64,000 nt of DNA from Temnothorax longispinosus (GCF_030848805.1 NC_092361.1:19551406-19615405); one strand, 5' to 3'. Positions 14,147 through 28,324 are shown, counted from the first letter of the stretch. A program made the numbers and translations. Notes: generated from the sequence alone by a model not told the origin.

Positions 14147-14253
14147 ACGTGGCACGTGCACGCGCGCTCACCTCACGTTTAAGCGTGCGCTTTTACGCGT
14201 GCAACAGCCCATAAGTTCCGGTGCACGTGCACCCGAGACGTTTACGTGACGTG
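14147..14253. promoter_or_regulatory. Cluster of ACGTG and GCGTG motifs (bHLH or bHLH-PAS type sites)
   Basis: Five plus-strand ACGTG cores lie at 14147, 14154, 14225, 14244 and 14249. Two are full CACGTG E-boxes. The third sits in a perfect 14-bp palindrome (ggtgcacgtgcacc, 14220-14233). GCGTG cores also occur at about 14184 and 14197, and on the minus strand near 14158. ACGTG is the known core for Tango heterodimers with Single-minded or Trachealess, and GCGTG for Spineless-Tango. That this cluster regulates ct is inference. Confidence 0.4.
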
Positions 14254-14299
14254 TGCAAGCGCGACGCGTACGTCGCCCTTACGTTGGACATCTATCTGA

Positions 14300-17270
14300 C
14301 GTATGACGACTCCGATTTATTCCCAAACCATCGTTTAATCCGCTGCTAATGTCAATTTTCACAAAGTTCATTACGCTCGCTTGGTTAAGAGCCCGACAGC
14401 CGTGCGTTCTTCTTCGCGATAATCGAAGGCAGTTGGAATTTCTGTCTAATTATCGATAGTCGAGATCTCTTCCTGTAGCGTGTGATAAAATGATTATAAT
14501 CGTTATATTCCGGTACCGGCGATATCGGCACTTGATTATCGTCCATGTTGGATGGGGAAACGAACAATCTTAATAATTGGATAAGGAATGTATTATTCAT
14601 CGGGTTATATTTATGCGATCTTAATTTTAACCTGCAGCCGTTATCACATCGAACGTGATATGTATAAGTACAATCCCTAATGAGATACAAGATATACCTT
14701 CCTCGCTCGCAACAGTCGATTAATTACTTCCTCGTATGGACTCGCTTCTACTGGCGCAAAGCCGCGGTGAAACAATTAGTGGGTGCCCGAAAGTTTAACG
14801 CGTACGAATGTAGGGTCCTTTTTTTTGATGACCGCGAAGGAAACCAAATTAATCTCGCACGAACGATAGACCCGAAGTGATCGAACGCGGGGGGACGCGA
14901 GTAAGGGGTATGATTTAAAAGTTTCTCTGTCAATCAACGGCAGCCGGGGTGTCTGCTGCGAATGGCTGGAAGGGTCGATGCGATTGATCCGGGGCTATCG
15001 AGAGAAAGGGTGGTAAGCAGAAGAGCGGGTAGGACAGCGGATTGTGCGAACAGGGCGGCGATGGAAGGAGAAAGCCTTTCGGCTCTAATTGCCGTAATTA
15101 AATTCGAGAACTTACCCGATCCTCCACCGACCAAGATCTTACTCCGGATTTCAAATCGTTTCTGGGCTTACTCCCAGTATTGCCACGCGCCCAAGCGGAT
15201 TATTTCCAGGCACTTTGGGGAGCTCTGTCGTCGTGCGATTGTTTTTTCGAAAAAAATCACACATTTAGCTGAGAAGCTGAGCTCCTGATCTCAGTCAATA
15301 TATATACAATATCACAAGTGAGGCATACAAATGCGCAACTCTTTTACACTTTATACTTGTTTTCTTATTTATTTTCGTAAATGAGAAATGATTCCTTGAT
15401 CACTCAAAAATACGTTATGAGGACGTTGCGTATACGCAGTCGAATTTCAGATGAATACGAACGAGCCAAGGGTCAGAGACTGTCGGTTTAGAGACTGTAT
15501 CGTTACTGGACCTTTCCATCCTTAATACGGGCATCAAAGAACACAGTAACTTATTTTATTGGATCAAACGTTGACGCATGATTAGCCGAAATGTATAAAC
15601 TTATTTATTCCTCTATCGATAACCCCAGCTTCCCGCAACAAGCTTGACAGTGGCGCCGAATTTATTTTTATATCGATCAGAAATTTATAAAGTGATAAAT
15701 TACTTAATATCAGAAGTAACTTGCGTGCTATATTAGTACTTACGTAACGTTATTCAATGAGACACTAATGAATTTAATACATTCTTAAATATTTATAATG
15801 ATTAAATGTTTATAATGATATAATGCAAGACACTGCTATTTTTAATAAATATCTTATATAGGTCTTCTCTTAACAATTAAATTCGTTATTTGATATTAAA
15901 ATGCAATTTTATTACTTTTTGCTGAAAAAAATGTAATTATGTAATTATATATAAAAGTAAAAAAAAAATAAAGTACAATAACTAAATGATTAGTTCGTGC
16001 GCATCATATTATCATTAGTCGAACACACGATATTCGGAATTATAATAATTAATCGTAGAGGAAATAAATAATTGTCGAAACAGTCACCACTGTACTTCGG
16101 AAAGGTCTTGGGTCATTTATTGCCCTCGTTCGAAAAGATACTCACACTATTGCGCGCCATCCGTCGTACACGATTTTATCATATCTCTTTCAGTCCGGCC
16201 TGATACAGATTTCTCCGGGCTCTATCAATGCGCACAAGTTGATATGACTTGATATCTAAGTGGCAAGTTATCGACCTATCCAAATTGGTTGACGATTCAG
16301 TATTAATTAATGTATTTCTAGTAATACTAAAAAATTTTCCCGTTACTATGAAATACAATGCAAATTAATCGTTTAAAATATAAATAACATTATAAATATA
16401 TTAGCATTTAAATATATTAACATTTGTAGATAAAATTTTTTTTAAGACGAAGTATATGAATAATTGTCCGAGCTTCTAAATCTAGCGAGAGAATAACCGC
16501 TTGTTGAATTGTACACGTTTTAAAGCAAGTTGTTCTTTCGTGCCGTGCTCATTTACTTGATCTGGATCCGGCTTTACATGCTATACGAAACACGCGCCTA
16601 AAGTATTTTATATGTTTGTGTGGCAATTCTTAAAGTTAAATTATAGTAGTTTTCTTTCAATATTGTAAATATAATGTATCTCGCAATATAGCATTATAGT
16701 GTTCATATATATGACGGCAATTATTGGATTATAACTCCTGCAAGTTACTGTTTGAACATAAGACACTTGAAATGCATTTGACTTCGTATCCGAGATATTT
16801 ATGTAAGCATCAAATGTAAGCTTATTGAGATTCAATCAAGATATATCTAGACGCGTCTCGGATAGCGTCACAGTTCAGACACGTTTATTTTCGAAATTGC
16901 ACATAGTGACAGCTTTAAAAATAAAAAAATCATATTGCAAGCAAATTTAAATTCACGATTTGTTCGAGCTTTATCATTTATACCGAACCTGCGTCAATCC
17001 CTATTACAAAGGAAATCCTTGGAGCAGTCGTGGGCGCGAATACTTAATGAGAGGCACTGGAGAGCGTCGTGCGAGCCTCGTCAATTGGACGCAGCCCGGA
17101 GGCGGCAGGCGATAAGCATTAGGATCGCAGGATGGGCGATCATTGGCCACCTTTGTGCCACTCTGCAGTCAGATCGAATTGCGATCAGTGATCTCTAGGA
17201 TAGGAGATACTGCGGTGGCAGCAACGAAGGGATTTCCAGAGGACCTACGACACAGATTGACCCTAAGCAA
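14300..17270. other. Non-coding stretch
   Basis: TATCGATA occurs at 14451 and 15614. A good acceptor-like tract ends at 16191, but the frames after it stop within about 18 codons with no convincing donor. An AT-rich part covers about 15650-16000. Confidence 0.6.
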
Positions 17271-17346
17271 ATGACAAAGCGCGAATGCACGACAGGGTGC
17301 AGAGAAAGAGAACCAGGAAATCCGGTTAGGACGTATGAGAAAATAA

Positions 17347-17380
17347 GAGAGACAGAGACAGAGAGAGAGAGAGAGAGAAA
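17347..17380. repeat. GA-rich microsatellite
   Basis: GA repeat with single interruptions, inside a purine-rich block that extends over about 17275-17520. No matching pyrimidine block follows this one. Confidence 0.9.
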
Positions 17381-20300
17381 GAGAGGGAGAAAGAGGATGA
17401 ATCTCCGAGACAGGGTCAGCAAAGGCAATGCGTGGGTGAAAAGAGGAGGAGAAGGAGGAGAGGAGGATATTTTAGAAGGAACAGCATCCTAAGGGAAAGA
17501 GAGGGTAAAACGGGGAGAGATCAGAGGGTGGCTTTCTCGACTAACCACAATCTGTATATTTGTCCAGGCAACTCCCAAGAATCCTAGCAGCTATCCTTTG
17601 GAGTTTAGGCCAATCCGCAATACAACAACAATCCCTTACATTGTCGACAAAGGAAAATCGGAAATCAATTTCGATCCCTACTTATTCGATTGCTGACCGG
17701 CATTGATGCTCAATGCGAACAGAGTGGCAATCTAATCATAATCGTTAATCTTAACTCGTTATATTCTATATTATGTGTGACCAATGAGAAGAATAGAAAA
17801 TAATATATATAAATTATTTTATAAATATATACGAAAATTTTAATTAAATAATAATTATTTTTGCTTAAGCAAAGTAATAATAAATAATTTGTATACGTTT
17901 GTAGTAAGGATTACTATAACATATTTTAAAATAAATTACGTATTATTATCGATAACATTCATTAAGATTATTAGCGCATTTTACTGTTGTAATATCAGAG
18001 GCAATGATAAATTTTTAGCATAACCGATCATAGTCGATAACAATATAATTTTCATTGTACTCACATCCTGTTGCGATTGCAATTGATCACAAGCCGAGCG
18101 AACGAATTAAAAAGACATCACTGTCACTGCTTAAACGTTACTTCAATGTTTCTCGACACAGCTAATAGATTTCTTGAGGATTGTGTTTCCGTATGCGTTG
18201 GCATTGCCACTTCTTGTCATCAAAATTAACCCATTAACGCCCACCGTCGGCTTCGGACTGCCAAGAGTAATTGACTCCGCCATAGATATTTGGATGGCTG
18301 CGCGGTACCCAACATTTGTCAAACAAGCTGAAAGTTTTGCTTCAACAAGTACCTTTGGAAAGGACAGAGAAATATTGCGACACGTCGCGTACATTTTCGC
18401 GAAATATGAGCGACGCAAAGCGGTCGTTTGAAACGGCGAGTCGACGAATAATCGACGCGAAATGACGTAAAAGAAATCTCGCGCGTGGCACAGGACGAGC
18501 GGAGTACGCGATACGAAAGCGAATATATCACGTTATAATTAGTACGCTACTACGTCAAAATTTATCTTTGCGGTATTCTTTTGCTCCCCCGTATCTATTT
18601 AATTCCTTTATCGCAAATTTTATTGAGCTTTTCCAACTGTTTATATACAATATACACAGTAAAATTTGTCCTCGTGATATACACTTCAACGAGAAATGAA
18701 ATCTCGAAAAAGATATAAAGAATAAATTTATTTCACACTGTGCTCTGTGCTAGAAGATCAAAACGCGTTGCAAAAGTAAAGTGACACATGCAATTGCAGC
18801 GCTGACAATTGTGCCGGGAGAAAGACGGCAATAACAGAATGCAACAATATTTAAATAAGACGAACAGTTAAACGAGACAGTCTTGCAGTATAATTCAACG
18901 TGTCATATCGTAATCACATTCTTGAATACAGCACTCTGTCACGATGCCGAGGAGAGGGAATTTAATTAACAATAACGCAAGTAATACAAATTACAATGCA
19001 GAAAAGCGACTGCAAATTATACCTACTCTCGCAAAGTGAAACAAATAGATGGAAGCGCAGCGTTGTATTTACACTTACGGCATTAAAAAATCTCCACGTT
19101 CGTGTCGCAAAGTAACGAACGGAAAGCGTGAGAATAACAAGCACACGACCAAGAGAGCGAATAGCAGTAGGGAGAATAAATGGTAGAAACTGGTGAGAAA
19201 GAGAAACGGGAGAGAGAGTAAGAGGACGAAAGAGAAAGGACGAACGCCGGAGGGAAAGAGGGAGACAGAAAGGTAACAGCCGTCAAAAGTTGCCGAACTA
19301 ATAGGACGATTTTCAGCGCGGAGCGTTTAATTAAATTAATTATATGCGCACCTCGCCCGTAATATAAATTGTGAGCAAGCGTCGAGGATGAACGCGAAGG
19401 GGGTGAGTATCGGGAGGGTGGCAAGAGTTGCAGCGCGGGTGCAGACGGGGGAATGCCGTCGTGCTGCGATCGCCAACTTTGATAGTTACATTTCATCCAT
19501 CTATCCCAGATACATTTCCCGCGGACTGCCGCGTGGCAAAGTTCGAAATCGGCTAACGGCACCGCCGGCGAAACGATTGCCGAGGTTGCACCATACTTCC
19601 AGGTCCATGTCTACGTATATATGTACACGTGCATGTGTGAATATGCGTTCACCCGATAAAAGTTAAGCTACCGACACTCAAGACAATGGCGCTACCGCGT
19701 CTGTAATCTGCACGTGTTATCGCGCGCCCGCGCTATATCCCGCGGCTCCGGGCTCTGATGCAATTTATCCATTTAATGTCCGACACGCCGCAATCTATTT
19801 TCGCACGATGAAACTGAACTCTTTGATGCCCCCTGGGCCATCGAAAATTCGTATTAGGATTAGGAACAGATAGCTGAATCGACATTTGCATCACGAAAGA
19901 TTAGCCTCTCGCTGTGCTAAATGAGTAAAATGTAGTCGTAGAGTTAACAGAGATTTCAAATTATATGTATATATAAAATTTTAAATATAAGATCAATAAT
20001 TCTCCTACAATTTTACAATATTATAAATGTATGAGAGAAATTTTGAAACGTTATATATATTATAACTATTACATTTAAACGATTTGATCTTCGCTCGTAT
20101 TCGTATCCATCACGATTATCACGAGTTACATCGAGGGTTATCAGTCTTCCCTTTGTCCATCGCTTCGGTCTCGAATCTACGTGCCTCCACGTCGATCTGA
20201 AAAGCTTTCGCGTTCAAGCGTCTGGCGTTCAAGCACGGAAAAGCGACAGACGGACGAAGGAGTCGCTGGCAAACGTCTACACGGACACGCACACATACAC

Positions 20301-21102
20301 GGCGTCCAGGCACACGTGTAGATCAGAATGGGTAGATGCTCGGGCCTCCTCCCCGCCCCCGTATCTGCGTCCCCCCACGGTTTCTACATCTCCGCGGATA
20401 AAGCGGTAAGCGGACTCGCACACATACACACGCGCACATACACACGGAGCCAGAAGCAGAAGGGTAAAAAGCGAACTTTCCAGGCGGATGGCGATTCTTG
20501 CGAGCCAGACGGTAAATACATTTTTAAATAAGAGTTTTTTGCCCCGACCACCCCGCGCCCTCCGCGCCCCACCCCCTGCCTTCCGCTCGGAGAGAGAGGA
20601 GAGAGATTTCGTCCCCGTATCGGGAATTATCCTTTGGTTTGTGCATTATCCTTTGGATCGCGGGTGGGGTAGCATCAAAAGGCATTCACGGACCGACCTG
20701 AGCCGCCTCCACCTTCTCCACCTCCTGGCTCGAATCCTACGAACCCGACGAACCCTCATCCCCTCCGGTCCGCCGTCTGACTTGTGGCGGGCATCACTAC
20801 TTAATGCCGGCATAACTGTTTGGCGTATCCACGTAGCGATTTTACGTGTATTCTTATCCGCGATACATATTATACGATCCGCACGACGAGCGATTCTATC
20901 TGGTTTGTAGCACACAGTGGCAAAGCTCGGTATACCTATGTCTGTGCATCAAGTTTGGAGAAGAGCTACAAATTTAATTCCCAGTTCTTTCTTCCACTCT
21001 AAAGTATAAAATTATGTTAAACAATTGGCAAAATGTAATCTTGCCTGATCTGATCTGCCTTGTATTATGCATGCCATCATATATGTATGTGATATCTGGT
21101 AC

Positions 21103-21131
21103 CCGAGATCCGAGATCCGAGATCCCGAGAT
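21103..21131. repeat. 7-bp tandem repeat (CCGAGAT)n
   Basis: Four units of ccgagat, the last with an extra c, followed by a related gatcgcgcgatc palindrome. Confidence 0.92.
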
Positions 21132-21520
21132 CGCGCGATCCGCGCCTCATTCGCGTTGACGCCTCATCGCGTCTTCCGTCCCGCTTTTTTGCTCGGGTTG
21201 TTTCCTCGCCTTTTTTCATCCCGCGCCGCGTCCTCACCGCTCGAGTTCAATTGTGATTGATCACCGGCGGTGATTGAGGATTCGAAATGAAAGCCTCACG
21301 GTACATCGGCAAAGACAAAAAGACGAACCGTCGCTCCCCTTCTTCCGGAATCAAACCACTCTCCCCTCTTTCGGTCCACCATCTCTCCTACTAACTCCCT
21401 CTCTCTCTCCCTTCCCTCTGCCGATCTCTCTTAACTCCTCGCCTCTTACCCCCGACCCCAACCGCGAACGGAACGAATAATGGAGTAAAATTTATACGAC
21501 TCCATATCGGTACGATAAAA

Positions 21521-21556
21521 AGACAGACAGACAGACAGCCGAGCGAGCGAGCGAAC
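21521..21556. repeat. (ACAG)n followed by (GAGC)n
   Basis: Two adjoining 4-bp repeats. Minus-strand frames here read Leu/Ser/Cys low complexity and are not supported as protein. Confidence 0.92.
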
Positions 21557-23572
21557 GGGCAGGCAGTGAAGCAGCACAAAGGAAGGATTAATTTTAAATA
21601 TCATATACTTGTGCCGACGTAAAAGCGAAGGTGGAGCCGAGAGGGTTCCATCGCGGAAAACCCTGAACGACTGATAAGTTATGTCCTCATCGGGGCTCAA
21701 TACAATCTGGCTTTACGGAGAAAAGCCACGTATATGTATCTCTTTCGAATGAAGAAAGACGTGGAAGGATCAAGCAATCTGAACTGTAGAAAAATAAAAG
21801 AATCGGTCGGAATTTCCGGCAACATCTGCAATTCTGATACCCCCGCTTTTATACCGGTGTCCTTTCGTGTGCGTGTTAACTGGTTTCAATGAAACATATA
21901 ATTTTATAGTAAGTAATTTTTATTGATGTCACATCACAGCTTGATTCACTCAGCGCTCTGAATTTATCTACGTGCACGAATGAATAATTTACACGTTGCC
22001 TTTTTTTCGGTAAATAAAGAGATGCGTGCGAATAAACAGGAAGCATTTTATATCGGCCAAAATAACTGCCGAAATATTTCGCTGAGTATAATTCAAGCGA
22101 TTACGAAACGATTTCAGGAGACCTTCGGAATTAAATGCACTAGCTACATTGGATAGTCAATGAGTATTATTTACGAGTGCTTCCCGCCCGTTTCTCATCT
22201 TACGGCCAGTTTGTTCGATTTATTTAATATTTTGCATACCATTCGTGCGGTTTGTGCCAAGGAATGTCTCGTTATTATTATACTTTCAATTCTATATTTC
22301 TAAGTTTCGCGCAAACACCTCGCGAGTCGACTAACGAGGCTTTGACATTATGCCAATCGACAGGATACGTATACGTGGCATTCGACGTTTGAACGTATGT
22401 ACACAGCAAATAATATCGCTTTTCATTGCGAAAGAAACGCTACTGACAATGCGCTGTTCTTCGTCGACATTTATTATTATAACCATCGACCCGTGACGAG
22501 TTGTCGCTCGAAATAAATTCATCGAAAAACGCGTCGCCGCTACACCGGCCATGAGAGTTACGTGCCGTACATACGTATGTATATAAATGTCTTGTGTGAA
22601 AGCAGATACCGTTAAAAATATGAGTATATTTCCATTTTTCCACAAGTATTTTTAAGATATGTAAAAATCTACTTGGGACGAAATATAGATAAAATAAAAT
22701 GAGAAGTAACGATATGCTTCAGAGGATTAGAAATGTCGTTTCTGAGCGTCATCAAAAAAATAATGAGTAAATTATAGAAAAAGATATAATTACAAGTGCA
22801 CAAGGGTATATTACACGTATATATCGACATGGCGTAATAAGTGCGCGCTTGTTATTAATCATATTTTATCACGGGTAATACTTGTTTCGAGCAAAGAAAC
22901 TGGAGCTCAGCTATCAATTACGCGGAAGTTAGCGGTATCGATAATCGCAAACCGCAGAAACCGCCGCTCGTTATCATAGGAAGCCCGCTTCAGCCCCGTT
23001 CGATCGCGATTCTCGTCGGTTAGAATCTGAATTCGCAGCAAGAAGCGCGCATCCCTTTTTTTCCTTCTCCCGCGTCTCGGATTTCAAGTACAATGAAATT
23101 ATCGGCTGCCACGAAATTCGCCGTGAACTCGAGGCAGCCTCGGGGCGGCATGGGAAAAGTCCGCTCTCGCGAAGGATTAATCGTGAATTATCAATCGGCA
23201 GAGTCGAGTCGAGTCGAAAGCCAAAGGAGGAGCGAGCGAGAGACAGAACGGCGAGGAGGGGGAGGATATCCCTGCCGGTTGAGAGGGCCCGGAGGGCTTG
23301 CTGAACGACGTTTCTGGTTAATCGCGTTTGCGGAAAAACGGAGATAATTCCCGTCGTCCGTCTGGACGATGGAGGCGTGTAGGTTGTAGGTGGAGAAAGG
23401 TATAGGTAGGATATAACCGTGCGTGCGAACCGTAGAAGAGCGAGAGGGTGGAGAAGAAGGAGAGTGAGAAGGAGGGTGTCGGTGCAGGAGGGTAGTCCAC
23501 CACCTCTCTCATGTACGGCGGAGGTGGGATTTTTTTATATAGATATATATACATACATACACATACAACACG

Positions 23573-23600
23573 CACGTGCATACGCATGTACATGCACGTG
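23573..23600. other. Inverted repeat with CACGTG arms
   Basis: cacgtgcat (23573-23581) and atgcacgtg (23592-23600) form 9-bp perfect arms around 10 bases, with an E-box in each arm. Confidence 0.8.
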
Positions 23601-23616
23601 GAGAGAAGGTGGGTAA

Positions 23617-23661
23617 GAGGATGAGGATGAGAATGAGGATGAGAAGGATGAGGAGGAGGAG
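23617..23661 (+). repeat. (GATGAG)n minisatellite
   Basis: Imperfect 6-bp units (gatgag, gatgaga, aatgag) inside a longer purine block. Confidence 0.9.
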
Positions 23662-23922
23662 ATAGGGACTGATATTCGCGGGCACACGGAATTTTTAACT
23701 AGCCCGGGCAGCCTTTAGTCGTTCCGCCGCGAAAGCGCAGCAGAAAAGTTATGAATCTAATTTTCAGCGTATTTGTGTCTCGGCCGCCCCCTCCGCTGCC
23801 CCCGACCGCCCCCTCCGCTACTCCTCCGGCTCCCGCGTCCACCCTTCGTCCCATCGCCATCGCCACCAGGAACATCTATATCAATCCCTCTCCCCGCACG
23901 TGTCCCTATCTCTTCCCCCCCC

Positions 23923-23953
<31 letters not shown>

Positions 23954-23961
23954 GCTCTCTC
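23923..23961. repeat. (CT)n microsatellite
   Basis: CT run with a TTT and a G interruption, directly after a poly-C stretch and inside a pyrimidine-rich block. Confidence 0.95.
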
Positions 23962-24039
23962 ATTCGGAGCCTCCACCTACGTCCGTCCGTATATACCTCT
24001 CTTCCGTCGTTCGCTTTCGCGTAATAAAGCTCGCGCGCG

Positions 24040-27000
24040 CGGCTTCGTTAGGTTTTTATCTCCCGGAGAAAAAAAGAATTAATTTCGAGAGACGCCGCCG
24101 TTTTTCTGCCGGTACTCTCTTCCGTTTCATGTGCGCGAACGCGCGTTCGGGATGTCGACAGGAGAGTTTCATCCTTTCGGTATTATCTTCTTCGGTGAGA
24201 TTGGAAGGCGAATGATATTTGGCTGACCAACGGAGAAAAGTCGATCGAAAGAAGACGGTAAAAAAGTGAATTTAACTGTATCCACATTATTTTCCGCGGA
24301 AATGACCAAGATATGGATAATATTCTCTTCTGAAAATTGTTGAATGTTTCGTAAATTATCACACTTTAAAATACTATAATTTTGTCTTTTATTGCTCATT
24401 GTAGCCTTCAAGTCGCATATCAGTTTTATAATTATCTTGTTTCTTTTTCGTTCTCTTTCATATAATAAAAATTTCAATGAAAATCAATCTTTAGATTTGT
24501 GCTTTTAGGAATATAGATGTGTCATTTTATTTCAAATAATTTATTTTTATATATTTTTCGATCGTCTTTAAAATATACAATTTTAGCAAAATGGATTAAT
24601 CATATCTAGCCATTATAATTTTAAATTAAATAATGAAAAGACAGAGTAATTAAAACTGAAAATAAAGAAAGTCATATTTCTCCACGATTATCCTTAAACA
24701 TAGCACCAGAATCAGAACTTCTTTCAATAGTATCTGTAATGACCGTTTCTACGCCACTCGATAATAAGCATGGACGCTCTGAAATTGCTACATAGAAAGC
24801 AGCGCATAGTGCAAGAAAGTCTCATATATCAAGTTCGACTGGCTGGAACTATGTACGCCGCGTGCAGTAATAATTTAACGGCGCAAACGATCGCAAACTT
24901 CACAATCCTTTGATCGGCGCAATAGAGACCGGCATATTTCGCGGTGTATCGTCTTTGCGAATCGAGCACGTAATTTTCAAACCCGGCTTAGTCACGGTTG
25001 TGAGTAATAATTCCATCTGCTAGCTACTTTCCGTCGTACACCGATACACGTAAATCCGAGCCGCTGGTATATAGTACACTTACACACCCATACACTCGCA
25101 TATATCGCGTTCCAGATCGACTTCACGTGCACGGGGCCAAGTCATGACAATACGCCATCGCGGCTCGTTTCTATAAATCTCCTGTGACCCGATAAGAAAA
25201 GATTGCCTACCGATGAGGTGGCCGAGCGGCCCGCCACCCTGTCGACCACCCAACCGACCGCCAGCCATCCCCTGTGTGAGCGTGCTACGTGCAATACACC
25301 TCGAGCGCGCTCGTGTCGACGTTAAATCGAAGGGCACGGGCATTAACTGTCTCCTTTCACCTCTACCTTATTTCAGTGCCGCCCGCCACCCCCTCCCCCC
25401 GCCCCCATCGCCGAGTTCGTAAGCTCGCGTGCTCTATGAAGTATATTTAAAACCGTAATTACGATACAATCAGCGAGCCCCGTGACCAGATACACATCTC
25501 GATGCGGAGGAGAGTATGAGGTCGATCGATCGGTTCGAACTGGAGAACCTTTTTTAAAAAGCTAAGAGCGAAGGTGCAGAAGGGTGAGACCCTGCCGTTC
25601 GCTTTCTACCTTTCCCTCCCCCATCGCCGAGGTCGGCGATGAGGAAGGCGGACTCCCTCCGACTGTGGAGTGCGAAACAGACGCAACTACGCACCGCACA
25701 CACGTGTACATGTTCGTGCGCGGATCGGGGCGGAACGAGTTTTACACGTCGCGCAAAAGTTAGTTCCTAATTATTCAGATTTTCTAATTAATGTTTCAGC
25801 CGACAATGATGGAGCATGCGGGTCGTCTTTCCTCTCCCTCTTTTTTCCTTTACCGTATACATACGCACAACTCGAGAGTGAGCGCGGCTATTCCTGATTG
25901 CGCTCACGAGTTAGGTGATATAGATCGAGAACGTTGCACATACGGATAATTCGCTTTCGAGCTACACCGCAACGTTAATGCAACAGAATGTTTGCTCGTG
26001 CTTAATCAGATTAATATACTGTTATCAACCGGTTATTATGGATTAAATGATGTCGAGAACAACTCAAGAGATTGTGAAAAAAAAAACTCCTGAGTTGATG
26101 TTAACAATCAAAATACAAAAATCCTATTCGAAACTTCGATGCCAGCAACAGCGATAATGAAATTGACATTCAAATCGGTCAGATATGGGAATTTGAAGCA
26201 AGAAGGGCGAAGGAAAAGAGACAAAACGACAGCAGAAAGGAAATCCACGATTTTTTTTAACAGGGGAGGGAATGGGTGGAAACGAACGAGTTATATCGCG
26301 AGTTTGTATATTTTGTTCTACTCGAAACTTACGAAATGAATATCTCTATAAACGATATTGGTTTCTCCTGACGACCGGCATAAGCCGGGCAGCTATCGTT
26401 GGAAGAAGCACTCGTTGCACTTCTAACCCACGTCATTTTCGCTCGAGTGCAAATATTCCCAGGTTTTTGCCAGACCACCATCCTCTCTCCCTGTCGGTCC
26501 CTTCGGCCCCGGTCACCGGTCAGTACCCTCGAGTCGAAACCCTTTCGAAAGCCTCAACGCAACCGCGAATCCTTTCCGCGAATACCGCAAGATGGATTCC
26601 TGATGAGACGTGTGCAGATATAATATCCACAAAAATTATTGCATTTCATATCACATTTTATACTGCAAAACTGCGGTATCCATAAAATACAAAATTTTTC
26701 TTGAGCTCGTGCACACCATGAAAACTTTGATAATTTATTTTTCTCTCTCGCCAATAAGTACAGAGATTTATAAATTTTAATTAAAAATGTATTGTGAAAA
26801 TTTTCAAATTAAATAAATATGAATCATTGAGAAATATATGTCATGTCGATGACGTTTAAATATATGCATCGAGAAAATTTAGTTCATTATTTTCTCACAA
26901 AAAATACGTTTCATTCCACGTATGATAAATTTATAATATACAATTAAAAAAACATATTATACATATAAGAATGCTTACATAATTGGAAAACTCTGGTTTC

Positions 27001-28300
27001 TCCACCCATTGATAGATCCGTCAGTTCAAATCCATAAGTCTAATCTGTTTTATGGCGCATGGCGCCGCGGATACTTCGTGGATAAGTACGCTATATATCC
27101 GTTATATATATAGCGTGTAGATACAGACACGTAATCGTCGTGCCGGAGGCATGATAAAATTTGTCGTTTCGTTCGAGCCGCGACCCGATTGTTTGTCGCG
27201 CCGTATCGTCGTGTATTGCGCAGTCGATTGTTCCTTATCGCGCTAATTATCAGCAAATCTTCCTATCAGGACAAATATGGTAATATCGTTATGGATATAC
27301 TCATGCGGGCCTATCATCGGCGTTACTAATATGGCGTCCGTTACCGATATCTCGTTGTTAATTGCGACAAACGGACACGGTTCCGATTGGCTCACACGAA
27401 GAAGTCTGCGATGATGAGATAAGATTCGAACAGTCAGGCTTGAAGATCATGTAAGAAGTAAAGTAAAAAGGAAATTGTGTAAACTGTCACACAACGAAAT
27501 ATTTAAACAATAAAAATACGGTATATTAAAATTATATCATATGCTAAAAATTTTTTAATATCTGAGTCACTTATTTACAATTTTTTGACGTTCTTTTGAT
27601 AGTTTTAATTATCTGTTTCTAATAAATACTCATGCATGTGAAATTCCTAAGAGTAATTTTACAGTCGTCCCTAATACACACAGAATAAAAATTCCACCAT
27701 AGCTGGTGTGCATCTGTCGTCGACGCTGCAGTCACGACGGAAGTACAAAACGACAAAGTTATTCGGCGATGTCTTAGATTGTCGACTTATACCTTCATTC
27801 ATAAACAATATTCCGCTCTATAAAGTAACCGGCGAAAATTTTTTAGCAAAAGTCGGTCTTAATTTACAATTTACACATTTTATCCCAAATAAAATAGATA
27901 TACACAACATCGAGAGCGCAAGAAAATAAAATATAAACTTTTAATGCATCCAAGAATTACGTTTAAACGTTGAACACTTGTACTATTGTATCCACTTCGG
28001 GTGGCGTTGCCACTTCGGCGTAGCAACATTACGAACGAACAAACGAAGATACGACAAGAAAGAGATGTTCTGTTGTGCCTTTTGCACAGAACGACCGCGC
28101 GGTTGTTCCGGTGGTAATCTCACTTCGTAGGACGATACGCGGGAATAGGACATGAGAAGAAGAAGCGCGGATAACGCTCTCGGTTATTTTTCGATCTACC
28201 CCCCGCGCTCGGTACATTAGCCAACGTGTTTTGAAACACTCGCCGAGCGTATTTGCCTTGGCACGAGTATCACGGTGTCTCTTTCATCTCGCCACGCCAC
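24040..28300. other. Non-coding stretch
   Basis: Apart from the 25377 micro-exon candidate, it holds small purine-then-pyrimidine pairs at about 25550-25640 and 26190-26520. The 73-codon frame at 27708-27929 is AT-rich and unrecognised. Confidence 0.6.
25377..25418 (+). CDS. Candidate 42-bp proline-coding micro-exon
   Basis: A long pyrimidine tract ending ttatttcag at 25376 is followed by 42 bases and then GTAAGC, a usable donor. All three frames are open. The phase-0 reading is CRPPPPPPAPIAEF. The C-rich composition makes polypyrimidine-like signals and proline codons likely by chance, and no adjoining exon on the plus strand was recognised. It is listed because both splice signals are better than most in the window. 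Confidence 0.12.
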
Positions 28301-28321
28301 CAGAAGTTCTACTCTTCTTCT

Positions 28322-28324
<3 letters not shown>

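Larger units (their letters stand above)
18010..23200. other. Non-coding stretch with tandem repeats
   Basis: Contains a lone purine block (19130-19280), pyrimidine blocks at 20540-20590, 20700-20765 and 21325-21450, TATCGATA at 22936, and the two tandem repeats listed separately. Overlapping frames at 18143-18431 on both strands have no family match. Confidence 0.6.
23215..24000. other. Purine block followed by pyrimidine block
   Basis: 23215-23660 is purine-rich, broken by an AT-rich and CATA-repeat segment near 23530-23570. 23780-24000 is C/T-rich with the CT microsatellite. Frames on both strands are Arg/Glu or Pro/Ser low complexity. Confidence 0.7.

Noticed and set aside
16192..16250. 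Exon-like segment after a strong acceptor (SGLIQISPGSINAHKLI then stop)
   Set aside because: No donor, no polyadenylation signal close by, and the peptide is not recognised.
18143..18431. Overlapping 91- and 85-codon frames on opposite strands
   Set aside because: Both are open over the same DNA and neither shows a recognisable motif or splice context.
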